Origin: Diphasiastrum complanatum
Taxonomy: Eukaryota > Streptophyta > Lycopodiopsida > Lycopodiales > Lycopodiaceae
Assembly: GCA_029204225.1 (NCBI GenBank)
Contig: MU833195.1
Coordinates: 1-59,789, forward strand
DNA: 59,789 nt
Direction: 5' to 3'
The notes beneath the pieces are model-generated. The model had not been told where the DNA came from. It made no database searches and was given only the letters and a program-made list of their open reading frames with translations. Below are positions 51,930 to 59,789 of this stretch, piece after piece. Each line of letters opens with the position of its first letter. The stretch's first letter is position 1. The position numbers and the translations under genes are program-made.

Positions 51930-54097
51930 TCAAAAGGAAGGATGTCTTGATTGGAAAAGGTAAAAGGCAAGGGAAGTTGTTCAAACTTGATGCTTGTGTT
52001 ATTGCTAACCAAGTTGGATGTGTTGCAAGGGAGGAAATTTCTATTCAAGAGGTTTGGCACAAAAGGATGGGACACCTCAACTTCAAGTCATTGGAGGTAA
52101 TGGCAAGGAAGAAGGTTGTGATTGGTCTTCCAAGCTCCTTAAGTAATGACAAGCATGTGTGTGAGTCTTGTGCTTTGTCTAAGTCACATAGACTACCTTA
52201 TACTAGATCTATTTCTAGATCTACAAAGCCTTTTCAACTTGTACATTCGGATATTCATGGATTTACTACAATTAGCAATAGTGGAGCTAAGATGTATGTA
52301 ACATTCATTGATGATTTTAGTAGATTTTGTTGGATCTATCTACTAAAGAACAAGGATGAAGTGTATGATGTCTTTGTCAAGTTCAAGAATGCAAGAGAGA
52401 ACCAATTTTCCACAAAGATCAAGTGCTTGAGAGGTGACAATGGTGGTGAGTACATATCTAACAAGTTCAAGGCCTTTTGTGATGAGCATGGGATCAAGAG
52501 GGAGTATACAACATCAAGGACCCCACAACAAAATGGAGTGGCTGAAAGGAAGAATAGAACTTTATGTGAAAGTGCTAAAGCTATCAGGTTAAGTGCTAAT
52601 CTTAACAAACCATTTTGGGATCAAGCTTTGTTGTGTGCCAATTTCTTGTGCAATAGGTGGCCGAGTGCTATTTTGGATGGAAGGACACCTTTTGAGATGC
52701 TATTCAAGAGGAGGCTGAGTGTCAACTTTCTAAGAATCTTTGGATGCACATGCTATGTCAACATTACTCTTGATGATAGGACCAAGGAGGATCCATCTTC
52801 AAGAAGAGGTATTTTTGTTGGATATAGTGAGGTGAGTAAAGCCTACAAGGTTTACATTCCTTCTACTAACAAAGTGATTGTTGGTAGAGATGTCATTTTT
52901 TATGAGGGAAACATTCCAAAGGTGTCTTCAAGCATGATTGATGGTAAAGTAGATGGATCTAACATTCTTGATGTTGATGAGAAGGATTCTACTTTGGATG
53001 GTGGTGATGATGGACCTTCATCAAGTCAAAAGCCAAGGAGAACATCAAGAGAAAGACAAGTACCTTCAAGGCTCACATATGATCAAAAGGGTAAGCAAGT
53101 AGTTTCTGGAAATTATGTTGCTTTCCTAACCTCTTTGGATGAGCCTACAAGTGTAGATCAAGCAAGGAAAGAAGAGGAGTGGATCCAAGCAATGGATCTT
53201 GAGTATCGATCTCTTAGGAAGAGTGGAACATCTTTTGGAGGATCTTCTTGTGTACATGGAGCTATGCAAGTGGATGGATGTTATCTTGCTGTAAAATCAA
53301 GTAATAGATCTGGAAAACAAATTTTGTTCAATGATTTTGATGGTCAAGTTGAAGATCAAGAGGTTGATTTCAAAGCACTTCAACTAGTCAAAAGGGAAGT
53401 TGGCAATTTGGAGCTAGTCAAGAGCATCAAAGGAGAGGTAATTGGCAAAGGTGTTATGGATCTGTTTTTGCAGCATATTGAAGACTCAAGTAAGGTCAAA
53501 GGAGCAACAAGGAAGTGTTGTTCAAGTTTACTTTACTTGTTCTATCTCATGTTTGAGCAATTTCATGTGGATGTGTGCAAATTGTCAAGATATGGTAAAA
53601 CTAGCTACATTGGTGAGCATTGTTTTGATGTTGGATTTGTACTAGCATTCTTGGTTGATTTTGCTGATGGAAATGAAGCTATTGGAGGTTCATTATGTCA
53701 CTCATCCACGGCTAAGTTCTCAAGTGTTGAGCTACTTGGTGTCAATACTTGGAGATTGTCAATTTTTGGTGAATTCATGGTCATTTTCTTGTGTCAGGTA
53801 GATCTTGAAAATGAACTAGTGCAAACTACTTGGTTTATGGAGTCATGTGGTGCTAGATTTGCATCATTTATGTACTCACCTACTCATGGATTTCCAAGGT
53901 TTGATGGTTTCTTGTGGCAAGATGAAGATGGAGGCTCATTCATGGAGTATCATGGTGGATACAAGGCAACAAAGGACAAAGAAGGAGGAGACATGCAAGC
54001 AAAAGATCACTCACATTTATTGTTTGTTTGCTGTATTTTTTCCAGAGAGTTCAGAGTTGGAAGCATGGTAGAATCATTTCATTTACATTCTATTTGA
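51902..54097 (+). pseudogene. Copia 3 integrase fused to a 300-residue non-RT frame
   Basis: The integrase is intact by motif: VWHKRMGHLNFKSLEVMARK, CESCALSKSH, HSDIHG, GDNGGEY, NGVAERKNRT (35 residues between the last two acidic residues), and the C-terminal GCTCYVNITLDDRTKEDPSS. The RT start (EEEWIQAMDLEYRSLRKSG, about residue 440) is reached and then the frame leaves RT entirely. About 290 further codons (53215-54097) contain no RT motif and no domain I recognise, yet stay open. The fusion frame is 731 codons long. Confidence 0.88.
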
Positions 54098-54299
54098 TTC
54101 TTCATGTTGTAGTCACATTTTTACATGTAAAATTGATGTAAGAAATAGTAAAGCATCCCAAGTGGACACTATTCTCTATATCAATTATGGTTGTTTCTGT
54201 TTTGAACATTGCATGATCATTGAAAGGAGATCTATTCTTAGGAAGAAGATCATTCTTATGATGGATCAAAGTTCTATTGGCAAAAACTATGCTCGGAGT

Positions 54300-54883
54300 A
54301 TTGGAAGCTAGGAAAGCGAGTTTTGAGGTACATCATTGGAACTCGAGATTTTGGCATATTGTATGAGGGATCATCACCTAATCTTTTTGGATTTTCAAAT
54401 TCGGACTATGCTGAAGATGTAATGGATAGGAAATCCATTAGTTCTTATTGTATTTTCATAGGTGATGGAGCTATATCATGGATGTCAAAGAAACAAGCCA
54501 CTATCTCATTGTCATCTAGTGAGGCTGAGTACAAAGCTCTTACACATTGCACAAAGGAGATGGTATGGATCAAGAGGATGATCAAGGATCTTCACTTGCT
54601 GGATTTTTCAGAGAGCCCAATCATCTTTTGTGACAATCAATCAGCCCAAAGAATGGCATCCAATCCTATCTTTCATGCTAGGAGCAAGCATATTGAGATA
54701 CAATATCATTTTGTGAGGGAGCGAGTCATTGCAAAGGAGGTGGAGCTTCAACATGTGTCTTCAAGGGAATGTGCAGCTGATATCTTCACCAAAGCATTGG
54801 AAAAAGACTTGTTCATGAAGCATAGGACTTCACTTGGAGTATTATCAAAGTCTATGCTAAAACTAGTTGAAGAGGGAGTGTGA
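54300..54883 (+). pseudogene. Copia 3 RNase H and C-terminus
   Basis: Ty1-type RNase H: FSNSDYAEDVMDRKSISS, WMSKKQATISLSSSEAEYKA, IIFCDNQSAQRMA, HARSKHIEIQYHFVRERV, then DIFTKALEKDLF and LGVLSKSMLKLVEEGV. The open frame (54323) is preceded by RT-RNase H boundary sequence. Confidence 0.92.
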
Positions 54884-55295
54884 AAGATTCAACTAGTTTT
54901 ATCACATTTTGCAATATTTCCATATTTGGCATATTGAGGCCAAAACTTGTTTTAGACTTAGAGGTTGACTTTTCTAAGTTCATTAGTCTAAATTTCATTT
55001 GAATAAACACTTTTTGAAAGTGTGGGAAAGATAGAATGCAAGTTTGAGTAGATTCAATTTGAATAAGTTGGGTACCTTGAATCTAGACCTAAAATTGGTA
55101 GGGTTAGCATTTTGGTGGGAAAGCCAAGTGGCCAAATAGGGTTTGGACCTGCTATAAAAGGATGTAACTCATGGAGAGAGTCATCTTCTCTCTTCTCTAT
55201 CTCATTTCATGCTTATACATGGTTCTCTTAGGTTCTACTATCCATTGGTGCACTATCTTGGTGATTGCTTGCAATTCTATGTGTAAAATGATCTA
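54879..55295 (+). repeat. 3' LTR of copia 3 (right end uncertain)
   Basis: It starts TGTGAAAGATTCAACTAG right after the purine tract, and is similar to 26867 and 38683 onward. The end is not fixed because no second copy delimits it; it precedes the gypsy gag at 55293. Confidence 0.6.
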
Positions 55296-56285
55296 TATGG
55301 CTATTGGTTCTCGACTTTCTAGTGGGTATTCATGATAAGACGAGGAATGTCTAGATTGTGACAGTTGTTCTTCATATAGTTGGATGGCATGTGCTTGGAT
55401 AGGCTGATATGAAGGACAAGCATCAACAAGATGCGTAGCTCGGCAGTGTGGGCACCATATTGGTTTTCGTCTATAAGGTACATGTGCAGAGTTTGGCTGA
55501 CCGACCACACATACTACTTTAGATAGACTTCAGAGTAGTTTGAAACTCATTGGTAAATTTTTCCATTTGTAGCTGATGTTGTTTATTAAGCAACTCCAAC
55601 TGGGATCTCCAAAGCTGATCTCGAGTGTCCTTGATCGGCTTCAGCTCATGGACATGAGCACGTGGTGCTCTTCTTTCTCTAGATTTGTCAACGTCTGATC
55701 TTTGATCTTCTTCTTTGATGGCATCAGACATAGCTAACTTTAGGCTCGTATATTCATCATTGGATTTAAACTTGCATCTAATCCATCTTGAAAGGCCGAC
55801 TAAAAACCAGATGATGAGCATCTGTTCAGAGGGCTGTTCTTGTACTTGACTTTTTAAGCATTTGAATCGCTCGATGTAGTCTCATACACGTTCATCTTTT
55901 GTCATCTTGATGTTACTTAATTTGACAAAAGGACTCTCTATCAAGCGGAAGGGCTTAAAGCGCTTGATAAAGGACTCTTTCAAAATTGACTAGTCTGTCT
56001 TATCTTCAAGATCGAGGTTAAAAAACCAATCACGTGCTTTAGCGATCATGGTCATGGAAAACATAGTGTCAGGAGATGTTTCATCGTAAACGTCACATGC
56101 ATTCTCAAAGATTTACAAGAATCTTTGAGGGTCCGAACTACTGTCAAACTTTGGTAGATCTAACTTGGGTGCTCTTTTCTCATGATGAGCACCATGGATA
56201 GCAAAAACACCATTAAGGTGGGTTCTGGCCTGTGAGGATTCAACACCATAAAAATGGGCTCATGCTCATGAAGACTCGGCTCTAT
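55293..56285 (-). pseudogene. Ty3/gypsy gag
   Basis: From about 56285 on the minus strand: ARTHLNGVFAIHG, then LPKFDSSSDPQRFL, DTMFSMTMIAKARDWFFNLD, SILKESFIKRFKPFRLIESP, DYIERFKCLKSQVQEQ, a typical retrotransposon gag capsid. After a linker comes the CCHC knuckle CPHCRATHLVDACP (near 55440). In-frame stops occur where Trp (TAG), Arg (TGA) and Lys or Gln (TAA) are expected. No pol is present in the window on the low-coordinate side, where copia 3 abuts. Confidence 0.85.
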
Positions 56286-56459
56286 CAGACTCTTGTTTTG
56301 TGAATGGGTTTGTGGATGGCTCGTGGAGTTGGAATGGCATTTGATAGAATCTATGACGTCTGATTTGTTCAGCTGTAGGGGACCTTACCTTGTATGGATA
56401 ATCTGTTGCGATATTTGGATTAGTATGGTGGTCCATTGGTTAGTGTTGTGTCTTTTTGG

Positions 56460-58000
56460 ATTTTGTAGGGTTTTTTGGATTTTGGGTATTTTTGGATTTT
56501 TTAGGGTTTTTGCTAGAAAAAAGACGCGAAAAAATCTCGAAAAGACACGAAAAAATCCTCGAAAAAATCTAGAAAAGTCTCAAAAATTGTTTGAAAAATC
56601 TAGATAAAAATCTCGAAAAAACACGAAAAATTCTAGAAAAGAACTCGAAAAACACAAAACAATGGAGAAATATTCTCGAAAAATTCTAGAAAACACGAGA
56701 AAAATTTAGAAAAATCTCGAAAACAACTCGCAAATGCTAAAGAAAAATCTAGAAAACAATCTAAAAAAGACACAAACAATCAAGAAAAAATCTAGAAAAG
56801 AATCTCAAAAAAACTAGAAAAGAATTTCAAAAACACATAAACAATCAAGAAAAATTCTCGAAAAATTCTAGAAAAATCTCAAACAACACAAGAAAAATCT
56901 AGAAAAATCTTGAACAGGCTCAAAAAATTTTGAATAAAATACGAACAATTTAGAAAATACTAGACAAATTCTCAAAAAACACGAAAAAAAAACAATCTAA
57001 ACAAAAACTCGAAAATTTTCGAAAAGACTCAACAATCACAAAAAATCTCGAAAAATCTAGAAAAATGGAAGGGGCTTAAAACACTGAAGAGGCTCGAAAA
57101 GAACTAGGAAAAAATCAAACAATCTAGAAAATACAAGAAAATAGTCCTGAAAAATTCTAGAAAACAATCTAGAAAAAACACAAAAATATTCGCGAAATTT
57201 TTTAAAAAACAAGCTAGAAAACAATCTAGAAAAAATACGAAAATATTCGCGAAAAATTCTAAAATTCAAGCTAGAAAAATCTAGAAAAACCTAGAAAAAA
57301 CACGGAAATATGCCTGAAAAAATCTAGAAATCAAATTGAAAAAATTTACAAAAATCTAAAAAAAACATGAAAATATGCTTAAAAAATTCTAGAAATCAAG
57401 TTTGAAAAATCTAAAAAAAACAAGAAAAAACACGAAAACTAAAAGATCTAGAAAAATTCGAAAAAAATCTAGAAATCAAGATAGAAAAATCTCCAAAAAT
57501 TCTAAAAAATTCTAGAAAACAATCTAGAAAAACACGAAGATATTCTTGAAAAGTCTCAAAAACTGTAGCAAAATTCACGAAATGGCTCAAAAATTGAAAA
57601 CAAGTTCGAAAAAGTCTAGAAAATCTCAAAATACACAAAAATAATCTAGAAAAAACCCTTGAAATATCACGACAAATCTCAAAAAATTGTCGGAAAATCT
57701 AGAAAACAATCTAGAAAAATCTTAAAAAAAAACTCGAAAACTCGCGAAATTTCACGAAAAGGTTAAACAATGCGAACTGACTCGAACAAATTTTTATAAA
57801 TCTAAAAACTCGAACAATCTCAAAAAATCTACAAAAATCACAAAGAACACGAGAAAAGTGTAGAAAAATTTTCAAACAATTCATGAGAAAACACAAACAG
57901 TTTCTCAAATTTCTAAAACAAATCTCGAATAATTCACGAACAAACTCAAAAAAATTGAAAGAGACACAAAAGAAACTCAAGATCTGATCACGTCCTTCGG
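56460..58000. repeat. A-rich short-motif repeat (TCTAGAAAA / CTCGAAAAA)
   Basis: About 1.5 kb made almost wholly of degenerate 8-12-base words: tctagaaaaa, tctcgaaaaa, acacgaaaaa, tctcaaaaa. The strand asymmetry is extreme (plus A-rich, minus T-rich). The minus-strand frames rich in FSRLFSRIF are artefacts. It lies upstream of the gypsy gag, where a retroelement leader would be. Confidence 0.9.
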
Positions 58001-58765
58001 TCGAAGTCTGAACCAAAACTCGCTAATCGAGATCTGAACTAGAACCCATCGGTCGAGATCTGACACAAATCCTCTGTCGATATCTGATAGAAGTCTTTGG
58101 TTGAGATTCGAATGGAATGTTTCGATTGAGATCTAACTGGAAAGCTCCGATTGAGATCTGACTGGAGAGTTTCAGTTGAGATCTGACTGGAAAGCTCCGG
58201 TTGAGATCTGACTGGAGGGCTCCGGTCAAGATGGTGAAGGAAACCTTTGGTTGAGATCTGACGCAAGGTCTTTGGTCGAGATCTGACAAAAGTCTCCGGT
58301 CTAGATCTGACAAAAGTCGTCGGTTGAGATCTTAGAGAAGACGTCGGTCGAGATCTAGTTGAGATTTGATGTTGGTTATTCGGTCGACATATGATGGGTT
58401 AAGAAATCTGATGGAATCCTTAGCCTCGGTCGAGAGCGTACTAGAGTGACACGGTTGAGATTTTAAATGAATGTCCCGGTCGAGATTGAAATTGGAGACA
58501 CTTTGGTCGAGATCTGACTGAATTGCTTCGATCGAGATTTGACAGAAGTCTCCAATTGAGAGTTGAAGTGCATACGTGGGCAAGATCTGACTGTTGTTTT
58601 TGTTAATTTTTTTTTTTGGGTAAGCACCTGCGTCCTTCAAGATGGTAATGGAGAGGCGACTCGGCTGATATGGAACGCGAATGTCTCAGTTGAGTTGGGA
58701 CGCGAATGCCTTGACTGAGATGAGACACGAATGCCTCGGCTGAGATGGGACGTGAATGATGTGCA
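58000..58765. repeat. Minisatellite, period about 30 bp
   Basis: 58000-58560 repeats 'ggttgagatctgactggaaa' and variants (gagatctgac + agtct/gctcc + ggtcgagat). 58650-58760 is a related array 'gagatgggacgcgaatgcct'. Tandem translations on the minus strand (SDLDRRLL, VRSQPK) reflect the repeat. Confidence 0.9.
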
Positions 58766-59789
58766 GACGATGGGTAAACTGTGTGTATAGGAGGAAGTCG
58801 AAAGATCTGAAAATGTATGTAGGACATGTGAAGGATGGTTGTAGATCATTCTGAGAAATGAACGAATTTGAAAATATTTCAAATTGCTTGTATGGATCCA
58901 ATTTAAGATAGTGTTGTAGCATGTAGCATTGCAGAATGTGAGTGGGGCAAGCGACAACGGGCCAAATGTTTACAGATTCTCTACTTTAGAATCTGTTGGC
59001 TTATTTGTTTCTTTTTCAAGTTCGTGTTCTAGTTTTTTCTTTTTTGTCTTGTTCTAGAACAGTTTCAGGTTGGTTCTGTCTATTATCAGGCTTTGTGGGC
59101 ATTCATTAGATGTATTCTTATTATTACAATGTCCAAATCAGTAGAATGGACTGATTAACGTTGTAGTATTGTCCTGCCTGTCAGAGGACACTCAAGTCTG
59201 TCACTCTTGCACTAAAGCACATGCATAAATGACCACAATCAGTCAAGCATGCATGCCAAAATGTTCAACCATCAGATCAACATGCAAAACCATTAAATCC
59301 TACTCTAATGCTGCAAAAACGAACTAAAATCTGATCCTGAACACTACTATACTTACATGAATTGACAAAACAAGAAAAGAAACTAATCTACAGTATTTTA
59401 AAAGTCCAAGAATCAAGAAACCAACCAGTCTTTTCATTCTTGGACATTCCAAGAACATCAAGAATAGGGTTGTAAGATAATATGCAAGAACTACACCACA
59501 AATCTAGTCTATTTAGTTTACTTGAATGCTGATCCCTACATTAATCCAAAAACAAGGAAAGAAATCTAATCCACTCTAGAAAAGCAGGAAATTTAATCCA
59601 CTCTACAAAGCACAATGACACACAAAGGAGAGAAAGGCAAGATCATGAATGCATTCACTCAAGAAACAAGCATGATCAAGGAGCTCAATGGATGCACCAG
59701 AACTCATGGAGGCTCTTCTCATTTCAGCATGGAGTAGGTGTGAAAAATACAGATCCTAAGTGGATCTAAACTCAAGATCATTGGCTTGA
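58766..59789. other. Unassigned end of window
   Basis: No domain-bearing frame on either strand. A short inverted pair (cattcttggacattccaagaa near 59436) is the only structure noticed. Confidence 0.4.

Larger units (their letters stand above)
51546..55295 (+). mobile_element. Ty1/copia element 3, 5'-truncated, RT replaced
   Basis: Protease, integrase, then about 1.1 kb of non-RT sequence, RNase H, polypurine tract (54871-54878) and the LTR start at 54879. Gag and 5' LTR are missing. A remnant at 37764 shares both the LTR and part of the replacement sequence, so the deletion/replacement form probably transposed as a non-autonomous lineage. Confidence 0.85.

Noticed and set aside
57057-58957. 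Minus frames rich in FSRLF and SDLDRR
   Set aside because: Artefacts of A-rich and 30-base tandem repeats.

Overview
This is a land-plant nuclear window, AT-rich and dominated by transposable elements. It has two host genes with good support. One is a secreted class III peroxidase (minus, about 3.2-4.6 kb). The other is a small gene whose product matches the ciliary/basal-body protein Chibby (minus, about 46.5-47.1 kb). Class III peroxidases are land-plant/streptophyte enzymes and Chibby is a protein of ciliated lineages, so a plant with swimming sperm (fern, lycophyte or bryophyte; a repeat-rich fern or lycophyte fits best) is the most economical source. This assignment is inference.

Layout: 0-0.8 kb foldback element; 3.2-4.6 kb peroxidase; 6.3 kb CT/CA microsatellite; 6.5-7.8 and 13.2-13.95 kb diverged local tandem repeats; 14.3-20.0 kb Ty1/copia element 1 (minus, decayed, with primer-binding site and polypurine tract); 20.0-22.9 kb deleted copy A of a multi-gene repeat; 22.9-26.9 kb about 340-bp satellite with a solo LTR-like insert; 26.9-28.4 kb 5' part of copia element 2 (plus); 28.4-31.25 kb short-motif repeat field between two direct repeats; 31.6-32.7 kb long GA tracts; 32.8-33.25 kb GC-rich island; 34.3-37.6 kb copy B of the multi-gene repeat; 37.8-39.0 kb copia-3-like remnant split by a solo LTR; 40.1-45.1 kb copia element 4 (minus); 46.5-47.1 kb Chibby-like gene; 48.2-49.0 kb second foldback element; 49.1-49.76 kb broken non-LTR reverse transcriptase; 49.76-51.55 kb copy C of the multi-gene repeat; 51.55-55.3 kb copia element 3 (plus, RT core replaced); 55.3-56.3 kb Ty3/gypsy gag pseudogene (minus), followed by 1.5 kb of A-rich motif repeat and 0.75 kb of about 30-bp minisatellite.

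The most interesting component is the multi-gene repeat, present as partial copies A, B and C. Overlaying them gives an ancestral order: gene 1 (+, possibly BAH-like), an Ulp1/C48-type cysteine protease (-), a histone H3/CENH3-like protein with a long C-terminal extension (-), a conserved unknown protein Y (+) and a second conserved unknown protein Z (-). All copies carry intron-exon structure and are decayed. I cannot name a described transposon or virus with this gene set. It may be a large DNA transposon, an endogenized virus, or a duplicated host segment. Many stops look like C-to-T decay of CAG/CAA/CGA/TGG codons, as expected for methylated repeats.
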